A stretch of DNA of 64,000 nt from Hyphomicrobiales bacterium (GCA_025363755.1 JANYLQ010000026.1:30959-94958), one strand, 5' to 3'; positions 16,738-26,731 are shown, numbered from the stretch's first letter. Notes: generated from the sequence alone by a model not told the origin. Translations and numbers: made by a program.

Positions 16738-17562
16738 TCATTTAAGAATGCGATAGAAATTTGCCGCCGTTTCGCCAAATATTACTTTGAAATCAGATGG
16801 TTGAACAATTGCTTTGGCCGTGTGAAACCATGAATCATATTTGCCATTAAGTTCTAAGACAGGCCAATCCGATCCAAACATGGTGCGTTCTGCACCAAAC
16901 ACCTCAATAATATGACGTGCATAGGGCAAAAGCGTCTCGGTTTCCCATCCGGATTTGGCTTCAGTGGCCAGTCCCGAAAGCTTGCAAAAGACCGAAGTCT
17001 CGTTTGCAATCTTGGCAATTCCCGGTGCCCATTGAAGAAAGCCACCGTCACGGATGCGTGGTTTCACGCAATGATCAATGACAATTCGCATTTTTGGGTA
17101 ACGATTGAACAGGCGCAAAAACGGTTCGAGATGAATGGGAAAACCCAGCGCATCAAAAGTCAAATCAAGATCAATGATTGCATCAAAGGCCCATTGAATA
17201 TCTTTGCGGTGCATCCATTCGGCGTCCGGCAAGTCTTGAATCATAGGCCGCACGCCGGAAAATTTAGGATGCTTGGCCAAGCGCTGTAAATGTTTCAAAT
17301 CATCACGCGATTCAAAATCCACCCAGCCCACAACTTTTGCAACGCTTGGCGTGGCATCTGCAAGGCCTAACATATATTCGGATTCGTTCACTGTGGGTGC
17401 GGCTTGCACCAACACTGTTTTGTCAATGCCAAATGTTTTCAAATGCCCTGCCAAGTCACTTGGCAAAATGGCGCGGCGCAGATGTTCTAAGCCCGGCCCA
17501 TCCATCCAACCATAATCACCCCGTGCTGGGTTCCAATAATGTTGGTGCGAATCAATGATCAT
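16738..17562 (-). CDS. Amidohydrolase (COG3618), probable sugar-acid lactonase
   Basis: Metal-dependent hydrolase of 274 residues. The ATG at 17562 overlaps the aldo/keto reductase stop (ATGA) and gives the canonical N-terminus MIIDSHQHYWNP with the H-x-H metal motif at residues 6-8. VIDHCVKP, KLSGL and FGSDWPV supply further metal and catalytic residues of the family. COG3618 members include lactonases for L-fuconate, L-rhamnonate and galactarate routes. Coupling to an aldose dehydrogenase-like reductase supports hydrolysis of an aldono-lactone. The particular sugar is not determined. Confidence 0.85.
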   Translation of the reverse strand: MIIDSHQHYWNPARGDYGWMDGPGLEHLRRAILPSDLAGHLKTFGIDKTVLVQAAPTVNESEYMLGLADATPSVAKVVGWVDFESRDDLKHLQRLAKHPKFSGVRPMIQDLPDAEWMHRKDIQWAFDAIIDLDLTFDALGFPIHLEPFLRLFNRYPKMRIVIDHCVKPRIRDGGFLQWAPGIAKIANETSVFCKLSGLATEAKSGWETETLLPYARHIIEVFGAERTMFGSDWPVLELNGKYDSWFHTAKAIVQPSDFKVIFGETAANFYRILK

Positions 17563-18578
17563 GTTTTGGCGCGTTCGTCCATTAGCCCTGCTGATTTCAG
17601 ATCCTTCCACATGCCCTTTGGAATTTTGGCACTGAGGGTTTTCACATTGAGCGCCACTTCCTTCGGGCTCACGGCACCAGGGATGACCGACATGACAGAA
17701 GGATGCATCAATGGAAAGCGCAATGCTGCCTCCGGAAGTTTTACTTTGTGTTTTTTGCAAATGGCCTCAATCAGGCCCACGCGTTGCAGAATATGTTTAG
17801 GGGCTGGTTCATAATTATAGAATGCACCCTTTTTTGGCCCGGTCGCAAGAATGCCTGAATTATAGGGCCCGCCCAAAACAATGCCTATGCCACGTGTCTC
17901 GCACAATGGTAAGAAAGAATTGAGTGCTTCTTGTTCCAGCAAGGTATAGCGACCAGCGAGCAAGAACAAATCAAAGTCTCCGGCCTTGGTCAGCGTTTCG
18001 CACACCTGCCATTCATTAACCCCGGCGCCAATCGCTTTGATCACTTTCTGATCGCGCAGTTTCAGTAACGCTTTGTATCCACCCTCCATCAAAGTCTTGA
18101 CATGGGCATCGCGTTTTTCAACCGACCCATGGGTAAACACATCGCAATCATGTGCAAACACTACATCAATGGAATCAACGCCCAAGCGTTCAAGTGAAAA
18201 CTCAAGCGAACGCATCACGCCATCATAGCTATAGTCAAAAATCTCACGGCGGTTGGGTGTGTTGAAAAACTTGCCAATACCGGTGCGCTTGTCGGGCGGG
18301 CACACTTCAAGCAGGCGTCCGACTTTTGAAGACAACACATAGTCACTTCGCTTCTTGCCCCGCAAAAACTGATTGAGCCGCGTTTCTGAAAGACCCAACC
18401 CGTAAAGTGGCGCAGTATCATAATAGCGAACGCCAGCTTTCCACGCAGCATCCAAAGTGGCTTGCGCGTCCTTATCAGTCGTCGCGCGGTAAAGATTACC
18501 CAAAGGCGCTGTGCCAAAGCCCAACTCTGTGAATGAGATTAAAGCCCCCGATGGTGCCTTGAACTGTCGTTTTTTCAT
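17559..18578 (-). CDS. Aldo/keto reductase, probable aldose 1-dehydrogenase (L-fucose dehydrogenase type)
   Basis: Protein of 339 residues with a TIM-barrel aldo/keto reductase pattern: GFGTAPLGNLYR near the N-terminus, the catalytic Asp-Tyr region YYDTAPLYGLGLSE, the lysine in SSKVGRLL, and a histidine in VVFAHDCD. GAVSPKEVALN near the end is part of the cofactor site. It resembles D-threo-aldose/L-fucose 1-dehydrogenases, which oxidise the sugar to a 1,5-lactone. The next gene, overlapping by four bases, encodes a likely lactonase. It is divergent from a UxaA-type dehydratase across an 18-base palindrome. Confidence 0.87.
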   Translation of the reverse strand: MKKRQFKAPSGALISFTELGFGTAPLGNLYRATTDKDAQATLDAAWKAGVRYYDTAPLYGLGLSETRLNQFLRGKKRSDYVLSSKVGRLLEVCPPDKRTGIGKFFNTPNRREIFDYSYDGVMRSLEFSLERLGVDSIDVVFAHDCDVFTHGSVEKRDAHVKTLMEGGYKALLKLRDQKVIKAIGAGVNEWQVCETLTKAGDFDLFLLAGRYTLLEQEALNSFLPLCETRGIGIVLGGPYNSGILATGPKKGAFYNYEPAPKHILQRVGLIEAICKKHKVKLPEAALRFPLMHPSVMSVIPGAVSPKEVALNVKTLSAKIPKGMWKDLKSAGLMDERAKT

Positions 18579-18628
18579 GTAATGCGCCCTTTTTAGCTTT
18601 GTTGTTTTTGCCGCTTTGAGCGACTATG

Positions 18629-18646
18629 AAACTGTTATAACAGTTT
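18629..18646. promoter_or_regulatory. Perfect 18-bp palindrome between divergent sugar-acid genes
   Basis: The sequence AAACTGTTATAACAGTTT is a perfect palindrome. It lies 17 bases before the UxaA-type gene start and 50 bases before the aldo/keto reductase start on the other strand. Position and symmetry suggest the operator of a GntR-, LacI- or IclR-type sugar regulator acting on both directions. No regulator gene lies next to it. Confidence 0.6.
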
Positions 18647-18663
18647 AAGAAAGAGATTCCACT

Positions 18664-20184
18664 ATGCAAGCCCCAGCCATGCTGCGCCTCAATGCCCAAG
18701 ATAATGTGCTCATTTCCAACCGCATCATTGATAAAGGCGAAACGGGTGCTGAAGGGATTGTGACCACAGCCCGCATCATGCGCGGTCACAAGATGGCTTC
18801 CACCACAATTACAAAAGGAACACCCATCCGCAAATTTGGCCAGATTATAGGTTTTGCCAAATCTGATATTAAGGAGGGTGATTGGGTGCACGAGCATAAT
18901 GTGGAAATGGGGGAACTCAGCCACGATTACGCCTTTGCGCAAGCCGCCAAAAAAGAAGTAATGGTGCCGGAAAGCGAGCGTGCCACGTTTCAAGGCTTCC
19001 GCCGCAAAAATGGCAAGGTGGGCACGCGGAACTACATTGGCATTATGACGTCAGTGAATTGTTCAGCAACGGTTGCCACTTTCATCGCACAGGAAATCAA
19101 CCGCTCAGGCATCCTCAAAGATTATCCCAACATTGATGGTGTCGTGGCGCTGACCCAAGACAATGGCTGCGTGATTGATTATCGCGGCGTAATATTTGAT
19201 ACGTTCAAGCGCACCGCATGGGGCTATGCCACTAATCCAAATATGGGCGGCGTGATGATGGTGGGTTTGGGCTGCGAAGGCTTCCAAATTCCGCGCTTCA
19301 AGGAAGCCTATAAAGTCGAAGAGGGTGAAACCTTCCGCACCATGACCATTCAAGAAACCGGCGGCACCAAGAAAACCGTGGCGGCTGGTGTCGAAGCCGT
19401 GCGCGCAATGTTGCCGGCGGTCAATAGCGTAAAGCGCGAAACCTGTTCGGCTTCCGAATTGATCTTGGCTCTGCAATGCGGCGGCTCTGATGGATATTCC
19501 GGCATCACCGCCAATCCCGCTTTGGGTGCAGCTGTTGATATTCTCGTGCGTCATGGCGGCACTGCGATTTTATCTGAAACGCCAGAAATTTATGGTGCTG
19601 AACATTTGCTCACGAGGCGCGCTGCCACCAAAGAAGTGGGAGAGAAGTTGGTTGGGATTATCAAATGGTGGGAAGATTATGCAGCCCGCAACAATATGGA
19701 AATGAATAACAACCCCTCACCCGGCAACAAGCTTGGTGGCCTCACTACTATTCTCGAAAAATCATTAGGTGCGGCCGCCAAGGGTGGCACAACCACACTG
19801 AACGCTGTGTATCATTACGCCGAACCCGTCACCGCCAAAGGTTTCGTATTTATGGACACACCGGGTTACGATCCAGTCTCGGCCACAGGACAAGTGGCGG
19901 GTGGTGCTAACCTCATGTGCTTTACAACGGGCAGAGGCTCTGCCTATGGCAACAAGCCTTGCCCCTCGATTAAGCTCGCCACCAACACGCCTATCTATGA
20001 GCGGATGATTGACGATATGGATATTAACTGTGGTGACGTTGTTGAAGGCGTTTCCATTGAAACCAAGGGTCAAGAAATTTTCGATCTCATTCTCAAATCA
20101 GCATCCGGGCAGAAGACCAAATCAGAGGAATTGGGCTATGGCGATAATGAGTATGTGCCTTGGTATGTTGGCGCTGTAATGTAG
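18664..20184 (+). CDS. UxaA/altronate dehydratase family protein, full length
   Basis: Sugar-acid dehydratase-type protein of 506 residues. An N-terminal SAF-like domain spans about residues 1-95, followed by the catalytic region with GTRNYIGIMTSVNCSATVA, QDNGCVI, GGVMMVGLGCEG, LQCGGSDGYSGITANPALG and the tail FMDTPGYDPVSATGQVAGG. The conserved cysteines and histidines suit iron or manganese binding. Family members dehydrate D-altronate, galactarate or related acids to 2-keto-3-deoxy acids. Divergence from a dehydrogenase and lactonase suggests the third step of the same sugar pathway. The substrate is not fixed by the sequence, and a 2-keto-3-deoxy acid-cleaving enzyme is not nearby. Confidence 0.87.
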   Translation: MQAPAMLRLNAQDNVLISNRIIDKGETGAEGIVTTARIMRGHKMASTTITKGTPIRKFGQIIGFAKSDIKEGDWVHEHNVEMGELSHDYAFAQAAKKEVMVPESERATFQGFRRKNGKVGTRNYIGIMTSVNCSATVATFIAQEINRSGILKDYPNIDGVVALTQDNGCVIDYRGVIFDTFKRTAWGYATNPNMGGVMMVGLGCEGFQIPRFKEAYKVEEGETFRTMTIQETGGTKKTVAAGVEAVRAMLPAVNSVKRETCSASELILALQCGGSDGYSGITANPALGAAVDILVRHGGTAILSETPEIYGAEHLLTRRAATKEVGEKLVGIIKWWEDYAARNNMEMNNNPSPGNKLGGLTTILEKSLGAAAKGGTTTLNAVYHYAEPVTAKGFVFMDTPGYDPVSATGQVAGGANLMCFTTGRGSAYGNKPCPSIKLATNTPIYERMIDDMDINCGDVVEGVSIETKGQEIFDLILKSASGQKTKSEELGYGDNEYVPWYVGAVM

Positions 20185-20303
20185 TTCCAAATTTGGCCAT
20201 CATTGCCTTCCAAACAAAATCGAATTGAAATCGGGGAGTATTAACCAACCCATGGTTTGGCTGGCCTATAGTTTGCAGCGCGGGCTTTTGGGGGTGAGTC
20301 GTA

Positions 20304-22412
20304 ATGGGAATTTTTGGGAACGAAAAAAAACGAAAAAAGCAAAATCGCACTGAGCCACAGCTTTTTTCCGATGGCCGCAATGATTTAAGATCTGATTCGA
20401 AAAGAAACAAACGCAAGCGCAGCATCCTGCGGCGGATCATCGGGTTTTTCCTCGTATTAGGCTTTTGGGGTCTCGTCGCCGGCGCGATAGCCACGGGCTA
20501 TATTTTCTTTTCACTAAATGAGCGCGGACTGTTAAAAATCCCGGAACGTGAACCTGGAATCATGATGCTGTCAAATAATGGCGCTGTTCTTTCAGAGCAG
20601 GGCGCGTTCTTTGGTGATGCCGCTCACATTGCCGATCTACCAGATTACGTGCCCAATGCCGTGATTGCCATCGAAGATCGCAGATTTCGCAGCCATTTTG
20701 GCATTGATCCGATTGGCTTGGCGCGCGCTGTATCGCGCAATATTCTTTCCGGGCATCTTGTTCAAGGCGGATCAACACTCACTCAACAATTGGCTAAAAA
20801 CCTATTTTTGACCCAAGAAAAAACTGCAACACGCAAAGCTCAAGAAGCTGTGTTAGCCGTCTGGCTCGAATCCAAATTCACCAAGGATGAAATTCTCCAG
20901 CTCTATTTAAACCGCGTCTATTTCGGCTCTGGCGCTTACGGTATCGAACAAGCCGCCCACGTTTATTACAATAAATCCGCCAATGAGCTGACCATCATGG
21001 AGGCAGCCACATTGGCTGGCGTGCTTAAAGCGCCTTCAAACTATAATCCTGCAAAAAATCCAGAAAGCTCAATGGCGCGCGCCAAGCTGGTGATCAATTC
21101 CATGGTCGACGAAAAATTCATTACAGCTGATGATGCAGCAGAAGCCATAGGAACCGCAGGCGGTGTGACACCGGAAGTAAGCTTGCCCGCCAAACAATAT
21201 GCAGTGGATTGGATTTCAAATCAGCTGCCTCTGCTGGTCAAAAACTATGACCAATCCATTATCATCGAAACTACAATCGACCCAACCATTCAGGCCAATG
21301 CCGAAAAGGCCATGCGCAAACGCCTTAATGAAAGTGGCAAGAAGATGAATGTGTCTGAAGGTGCCATGGTGGTCATGGATCCCACAGGTGCTGTCATCGC
21401 GATGATTGGCGGCAAGTCTTATCAGAAGAGCCAATATAACCGTGCTATTTCCGCAAGCCGCCAACCGGGTTCCGCGTTCAAGCCCTTCGTTTATGAAGCC
21501 GCGATGGAAAATGGTTTCACACCAGATTCGGTTGAAATCGACGAACCCGTGCGCATAGGCAATTGGTCACCTGAAAATTACAAACAAAAATATTTGGGCG
21601 AAGTTTCGTTGGAACAGGCTTTCGCGCAATCAATCAACACAGTTGCGGCAAAGCTCGCCGTCAATGTGGGCATAGATAAAGTTGCAGCCGTGGCCCAGCG
21701 CTTTGGTATTACATCAACGCTAACCCATGATGCATCACTTGCTTTAGGCACATCAGAAGTCTCGCCCATGGAACTTGTGACCGCCTATGTACCGTTTGCC
21801 AATGGCGGCACGGCGGTGCAGCCCTATGTTGTCAAACGCATCGTCACGCGCGATGGCAAAGTACTCTACGAGCGCAAGGGCGACGGCTTGGGCCAAGTGA
21901 TTTCCGAAAATAATTTAGGTCAGATGAACCGCCTGTTCCGCGCGGTTGTACAAAACGGCACAGGCGCTAAAGCACAATTTGGAAATTTTGATATTGGTGG
22001 CAAAACTGGCACCAGCCAGAATTACCGTGACGCATGGTTTGTGGGTTTCACCCCATACATGATCGCCGGCGTGTGGATGGGCAATGATGATAACAGTCCC
22101 ACCAAAAATGTCACAGGTGGTTCGCTGCCTACGCTCGTATGGCGCGATGTCATGGAACAAGCACATCAAGGTTTAGCTGTTGCCGTGTTGCCGGGCTATG
22201 TTGAACCTGTCGCACCAGCCGATCAAACTGTCGCGGCGCAAGAACAACCCGCTGATCAAGCACAAGTTGTGACCGTTCCGCCACTGCAAGCCCAACCACC
22301 AAAGCGCAAGACGCTCTTGGATGTGCTGTTCGGTGCCCCCGACCCCACCGCCCCTAAGCGCAAAAAGCCAATTTGGGAACAACGGCAGGATGATGAGAGA
22401 AATCTCTACTAA
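20304..22412 (+). CDS. Class A penicillin-binding protein (PBP1A family)
   Basis: Bifunctional peptidoglycan synthase of 702 residues. A lysine/arginine-rich cytoplasmic N-terminus (1-45) is followed by one membrane helix (about 46-70). The glycosyltransferase domain has IAIEDRRFRSHFG with catalytic Glu124 and GGSTLTQQLAKNLFL. The transpeptidase domain carries the active serine 390 in S-A-F-K, SINT as the second motif, and KTGTSQ with Lys567. A proline/glutamine-rich tail (about 640-702) ends the protein. It stands alone, ending six bases from the convergent spermidine synthase-like gene. Confidence 0.95.
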   Translation: MGIFGNEKKRKKQNRTEPQLFSDGRNDLRSDSKRNKRKRSILRRIIGFFLVLGFWGLVAGAIATGYIFFSLNERGLLKIPEREPGIMMLSNNGAVLSEQGAFFGDAAHIADLPDYVPNAVIAIEDRRFRSHFGIDPIGLARAVSRNILSGHLVQGGSTLTQQLAKNLFLTQEKTATRKAQEAVLAVWLESKFTKDEILQLYLNRVYFGSGAYGIEQAAHVYYNKSANELTIMEAATLAGVLKAPSNYNPAKNPESSMARAKLVINSMVDEKFITADDAAEAIGTAGGVTPEVSLPAKQYAVDWISNQLPLLVKNYDQSIIIETTIDPTIQANAEKAMRKRLNESGKKMNVSEGAMVVMDPTGAVIAMIGGKSYQKSQYNRAISASRQPGSAFKPFVYEAAMENGFTPDSVEIDEPVRIGNWSPENYKQKYLGEVSLEQAFAQSINTVAAKLAVNVGIDKVAAVAQRFGITSTLTHDASLALGTSEVSPMELVTAYVPFANGGTAVQPYVVKRIVTRDGKVLYERKGDGLGQVISENNLGQMNRLFRAVVQNGTGAKAQFGNFDIGGKTGTSQNYRDAWFVGFTPYMIAGVWMGNDDNSPTKNVTGGSLPTLVWRDVMEQAHQGLAVAVLPGYVEPVAPADQTVAAQEQPADQAQVVTVPPLQAQPPKRKTLLDVLFGAPDPTAPKRKKPIWEQRQDDERNLY

Positions 22413-22418
22413 GTGCTA

Positions 22419-24692
22419 TCAGTATTTTGTAACAGATAGTCGCCGAATAATCGCGCCAGGCAGATTTGAAAAATCATCTGTCCACTGATCAATCCCTGCA
22501 ACTGGTACAAGGGGCTTCACATCGCCGCTTTGATCAAGCGGCTCCAGACTTTTAGACGACTTTGATATGGCAATAGCGATGGAATTAGCTCCGTATAGAT
22601 CACCAGCCTTCGGTGGAACATAGTCGATAACGCGACCCTGAAGTGCAGGATCAATGGCTTGCATATTGGCTGCAACCACCGGAACCAAATCCATATAACG
22701 GTTGGTCACGTGTATGACCAATAGACCATCATCTTTAACATGGGAAAGATAGAGCTGGATTGCTTCCGTGGTAATCAAGTGCACCGGGATTGAATCTGAC
22801 GAGAAAGCATCAACCAAAAGATAATCGGCCTTTTCATCTTTTGATTGACCAAGCATAATGCGTGCATCGCCTTCGATCATTTTCATAGTGGGGGCGCAAG
22901 ACGACAAGAATGTGAATTGGTTTTTGTCCTGAGCAACCTTGATCACATCGCGGTCGATTTCGTAATAGGCCCAATCTTCACCGGGCTTTGAATAGCAGGC
23001 AAGCGAACCCGTACCTAATCCGATAACGCGGATAGTGCCATTCTTGCCTTCAGCTGCAAGGCGGGCTTGCGTCGTGAGCAACGCTCGCGCCATACCACCC
23101 TCGGGGCTATAATAGGTCAGCGGACGGGGCTTAGCGGTGAAGCCCTCGGTCAATTCATCCAGCCGCTCAGCGCCGTGAATCGTGGTGCCATGAATGAGCA
23201 GGCGATGACCTTGAGCTCCACCATTGTCGGTGACGCTCAGCACGCCAAAATAGCTTCGCAATGCCAAACGTTCATGAGTTTGTCCCGTAAGCGAACTTAA
23301 AACTACCATCACTAATGAGAGGGCTGCGACGGCCATTTGTTGGGCGCGAAAGGCGATAGATGCAAAAGCGCCAAATAGTCCGGCCTCAATTACGCGTGTC
23401 GAGACAAGCAGATGGAAACCGCCTTGTGGTGCTGTAAACGCGGTCAATAACATCAGGCCAATGCAAACGGTGAAGGGAAATAGGGGTTGTCTTAAAACAT
23501 CGGCGACTTTGGAATTGCGCAAAATATCCCGTCGTGCCGCAACGCCAATCACCAAGAGCAACGGATACTCAAACACTGAATTGAAAACCAAAGGTGCAAT
23601 CAGCGAAACAAATAAGCCACCAAGCACACCACCCACAGACATGAGCATATAAAATTCTGTCAGATGCGAAGCATCAGGTCGTGCTTCATAGAGTTGGCGG
23701 TGGCAGATGATAGCGGTTGAGAAAAATGACAGGGCACCGATGATCATCACGGGGACTGCGAGCGAAAGCGGCAAGCCGAATTGAACGACAAAAGCAATCG
23801 GCAGGCTTACCAATTGTACAATGCGCATCAGCTTTAGAGAAATGAGAGGACGGTCACGGAACACCAAGACGAACGTAAGCAAGAACAAAACCAATGGCGG
23901 CAACCAGAGAAAAGGAGCTGAGGCAATGTCAGTGGTAATATGATTGGTCCAAGCCACAAGTAAAGCAGAGGGTACAAATGACAAAAAAATCCACCATCCA
24001 CGCTCTGTCCATGTGATGGCATTGATGGATTGAGTTGTTACAAAGTTTTCAACAACAGCCCGTCGTTGCAGCATCATCAATCCGCACAGACCAATTGCTA
24101 CGGCAAGGCCCATAAAGCCAAAACTCCATAACAAGGCTTGATTGCGCAGGCCGAGCAAGGGCTCGACCACAAAAGGATAAGCAATCAATGCGCCGAGGCT
24201 GCCAATATTGCTGGCGCTATACAGGAAATACGGATTGACCGCATCCTTATGGGTGGTACGGGCAAACCAGCTTTGCAAAAGAGGTGCAGTGGCCGAGATA
24301 AAAAAGAATGGATAGCCAATGGCTTTGGCCATAAGGCCAATCAGCCAAAGCCCGGCGGTGGCACCACCAGCTGGCACATCTGCCATGGGGAGATTAACTG
24401 GCAAACTGAACCAGGCGAGCGCCATCAGCCCAACATGCAAAGGCACCGCATAAACGGGTAGAACGAATTTTTTTAAAAGATGCGCATAACAATATCCACC
24501 CAGCAAAACCGCTTGAAAGAAACACATGGCAATCGCCCAAACGGCAGGTGTGCCACCGAGAAGCGGCAGCGCCATGCGGGCAAACATCGGCTGCACCAAA
24601 AACAGCAACGAAGCACTCAGCAGCATGGTGGCAACATAAGCCGGAACCAGCATTTTGGTATTTGGGTGGGTTTCTAAACTGTTAACAGCCAT
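22419..24692 (-). CDS. Fused MFS-like membrane / spermidine synthase-like protein
   Basis: Protein of 757 residues. Residues about 10-490 contain many hydrophobic helices resembling a transporter-like membrane domain. Residues about 500-757 resemble spermidine synthase, with the S-adenosyl-binding motif VIGLGTGSLACY, the acidic EIDRDVIKVAQ, and LLVDAFSSDSIPVHLITTEA. Such fusions are common in proteobacteria, but aminopropyl transfer has rarely been shown for them, so the substrate is uncertain. A strong Shine-Dalgarno (AGAGGAAG) precedes the ATG at 24692. It is convergent with the PBP gene. Confidence 0.88.
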   Translation of the reverse strand: MAVNSLETHPNTKMLVPAYVATMLLSASLLFLVQPMFARMALPLLGGTPAVWAIAMCFFQAVLLGGYCYAHLLKKFVLPVYAVPLHVGLMALAWFSLPVNLPMADVPAGGATAGLWLIGLMAKAIGYPFFFISATAPLLQSWFARTTHKDAVNPYFLYSASNIGSLGALIAYPFVVEPLLGLRNQALLWSFGFMGLAVAIGLCGLMMLQRRAVVENFVTTQSINAITWTERGWWIFLSFVPSALLVAWTNHITTDIASAPFLWLPPLVLFLLTFVLVFRDRPLISLKLMRIVQLVSLPIAFVVQFGLPLSLAVPVMIIGALSFFSTAIICHRQLYEARPDASHLTEFYMLMSVGGVLGGLFVSLIAPLVFNSVFEYPLLLVIGVAARRDILRNSKVADVLRQPLFPFTVCIGLMLLTAFTAPQGGFHLLVSTRVIEAGLFGAFASIAFRAQQMAVAALSLVMVVLSSLTGQTHERLALRSYFGVLSVTDNGGAQGHRLLIHGTTIHGAERLDELTEGFTAKPRPLTYYSPEGGMARALLTTQARLAAEGKNGTIRVIGLGTGSLACYSKPGEDWAYYEIDRDVIKVAQDKNQFTFLSSCAPTMKMIEGDARIMLGQSKDEKADYLLVDAFSSDSIPVHLITTEAIQLYLSHVKDDGLLVIHVTNRYMDLVPVVAANMQAIDPALQGRVIDYVPPKAGDLYGANSIAIAISKSSKSLEPLDQSGDVKPLVPVAGIDQWTDDFSNLPGAIIRRLSVTKY

Positions 24693-24746
24693 GCCATCTT
24701 CCTCTTGGATAGGTGGCCTATTTAGCGATGGAGAGTTGATAGCTGA

Positions 24747-25505
24747 TTAAGAGACTTTAACACCGTAACGATGCAAATCGCGGGCCTCATGTTTGAGCCA
24801 GGTGCGGGCATCTTTGGCATGTTTGCAGTGGGTTAAAACCAACCGCCAAAAGCGCGGGCCATGGTTCATTTCACGAATATGCGCCACCTCATGAGCCGCC
24901 ACATAATCCAGTACATAACGCGGCGCCAAAACCAATCGCCAAGAATAGGAAAGGGCGCGCGCCGCCGAGCATGAGCCCCAGCGGCTCGATTGGTCGCGCA
25001 CGGTTAACGCAGAATATTCAACATTCATTGCATTGGCGTAATATTCGGAAGCTAGTGTTAGGTCTTTAGCTGCTTGCTGTTTGAACCAATCTGTCAAGCG
25101 ACGGTTTATATGGGCTGGGTCGCCCGGCACGATGATTGTCTTTGCCAGCTGATCGAGTTGCACCAGGCCGCGCTTTCCGCCGGGACAAATGATGGAATGA
25201 AATTCACCGCGAAACGGAACTGCAACACCACCTTCAAATGCCAATGCGGACATGCGGTTTGAAATGTTTTTAAGAACCCAGGTTTTGGATGCGTGAGCAA
25301 ATCTAAGCGCCTCGGCTTGCGTGGTGCGTTTGGGCAGCGTCATCATAAGCCCAGAACCATCTTTCGCCACGCGCATAATCATGCGCTTGCAGCGTCCGTT
25401 GCGTTTGAAAGACAATTTGATGTCTTGTCCCTCAATCTGCATCACACAAGGTTCTGGTGCAGGGTAGCTGCGCAGAACCGCGATGCGGCCCAGCAGACTA
25501 ATCAT
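24747..25505 (-). CDS. YgjP/M48-type metal-dependent hydrolase
   Basis: Protein of 252 residues. The zinc site is H205-E-V-A-H209 followed by a third candidate ligand His215 (REMNHGPRFW). SSRWGSCS at about 173-180 is typical of the COG1451 (YgjP-like, SprT-related) family. The ATG at 25505 overlaps the PHA depolymerase stop (ATGA); an internal ATG at residue 22 (MQIEGQDIKL) would match the family's start better. The physiological substrate is unknown. Overlap suggests co-expression with the depolymerase, perhaps without functional linkage. Confidence 0.85.
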   Translation of the reverse strand: MISLLGRIAVLRSYPAPEPCVMQIEGQDIKLSFKRNGRCKRMIMRVAKDGSGLMMTLPKRTTQAEALRFAHASKTWVLKNISNRMSALAFEGGVAVPFRGEFHSIICPGGKRGLVQLDQLAKTIIVPGDPAHINRRLTDWFKQQAAKDLTLASEYYANAMNVEYSALTVRDQSSRWGSCSAARALSYSWRLVLAPRYVLDYVAAHEVAHIREMNHGPRFWRLVLTHCKHAKDARTWLKHEARDLHRYGVKVS

Positions 25506-26731
25506 TTTTCGATTTTTTGGAAGAAGCCCTTAATCTTAGGGGCTACTTCAGCACGGAATTTTGAGCCGGAGAAAACGCCATAATGTCCAACCTTCATTTG
25601 CAAGTGATGAAGTTTTTTTGCTGACGGAATGTTACGGCAAAGATCATGTGCAGCCTCAGTTTGGCCCACGCCTGAAATATCATCACGCTCGCCTTCAACA
25701 GTCATCAATCCGGTCTTTGTAATTTTCGCAGGATCCACGAGTTGGCCGCGGTGTCGGTAGGTGCCATGCGGCAAATCAAAATGCACAAATACACGGTCGA
25801 CGGTTTGAAGATAGAATTCAGCGGTCAAATCCATGACCGCCATATATTCATCATAGAAAATTCTGTGGCGCTCTGAATCGGTTTCATCGCCTTCAACCAA
25901 GCTTTGATAAAGCTCTTTATGGGCTTTCACATGCCGGTCAGCGTTCATCGCCAGAAAACTGCCTAGCTGCATAAAGCCTGGATAAACTTCGCGGCCTTGC
26001 CCGGCATGACCACCAGTGACGTTCATAATCATATTATCTTGCAGCCACTTGGAGCCTTTTTCCTGCGCCAATTTGTTGACAGCTGTCGGGTTGCGCTGCG
26101 TATCGATAGGCCCGCCCATCAGCACCATTGATAGTGGTACCAGAGGGTCATTGGCGGCACTCATCAAGGACACTGCTGCCATGACTGGAACCGAAGGTTG
26201 GCAAACAGCCATGATATGAACACGCGATTTTAAATGATGCATCATTGCAATCAGCGTATCGGCATAATCATCAAGATCAAATGCGCCAGCGGAAAGCGGA
26301 ACCTCGCGCGCATCGTTCCAGTCTGTCACGTAGACATCATAGTCGGACAACATTTCTTCAACAGTGCCTTTGAGCAGCGTTGCATAGTGGCCCGACATAG
26401 GGGCGACCATGAGGAGCTTTGTCTGGGGTTTTGATTTTGCGGCTAAATCTTTTTTAAAATTAACAAGATTGCAAAATGGCATCTGCCATACAATTTCTTC
26501 GCGCACGGCAATTTCTTTGCCATCAATTTGTGTTGAGGTGATATCAAACCTAGGTTTGTCATAGCGGCGCGTGGCACGTTCAAACATATGTAGTGATGCA
26601 GTGGCGCTGCGCCCCAGCGATGTGTGGGCCAGTGGATTAAATTGGTTACCCCAAAAGGCCAAACCAGCATCTGCCAAAAAGCGCATGGGCGCCATGGCGG
26701 CGTGGTTCATTTCGTAAAGTGGATACAACAT
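25502..26731 (-). CDS. phaZ: Intracellular polyhydroxyalkanoate depolymerase
   Basis: Protein of 409 residues from the ATG at 26731 (MLYPLYEMNHAAMAP), which matches the family start. An ATG five codons upstream (26746) is possible, but its AAGG motif directly abuts the start codon. The alpha/beta-hydrolase fold carries the nucleophile region VCQPSVPVMAA, where intracellular depolymerases use a cysteine in place of serine, and a late histidine in KVGHYGVFSGSKF. The enzyme mobilises stored polyhydroxybutyrate. It shows that the organism stores PHA, although no synthase gene lies in the window. Confidence 0.93.
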   Translation of the reverse strand: MLYPLYEMNHAAMAPMRFLADAGLAFWGNQFNPLAHTSLGRSATASLHMFERATRRYDKPRFDITSTQIDGKEIAVREEIVWQMPFCNLVNFKKDLAAKSKPQTKLLMVAPMSGHYATLLKGTVEEMLSDYDVYVTDWNDAREVPLSAGAFDLDDYADTLIAMMHHLKSRVHIMAVCQPSVPVMAAVSLMSAANDPLVPLSMVLMGGPIDTQRNPTAVNKLAQEKGSKWLQDNMIMNVTGGHAGQGREVYPGFMQLGSFLAMNADRHVKAHKELYQSLVEGDETDSERHRIFYDEYMAVMDLTAEFYLQTVDRVFVHFDLPHGTYRHRGQLVDPAKITKTGLMTVEGERDDISGVGQTEAAHDLCRNIPSAKKLHHLQMKVGHYGVFSGSKFRAEVAPKIKGFFQKIEK

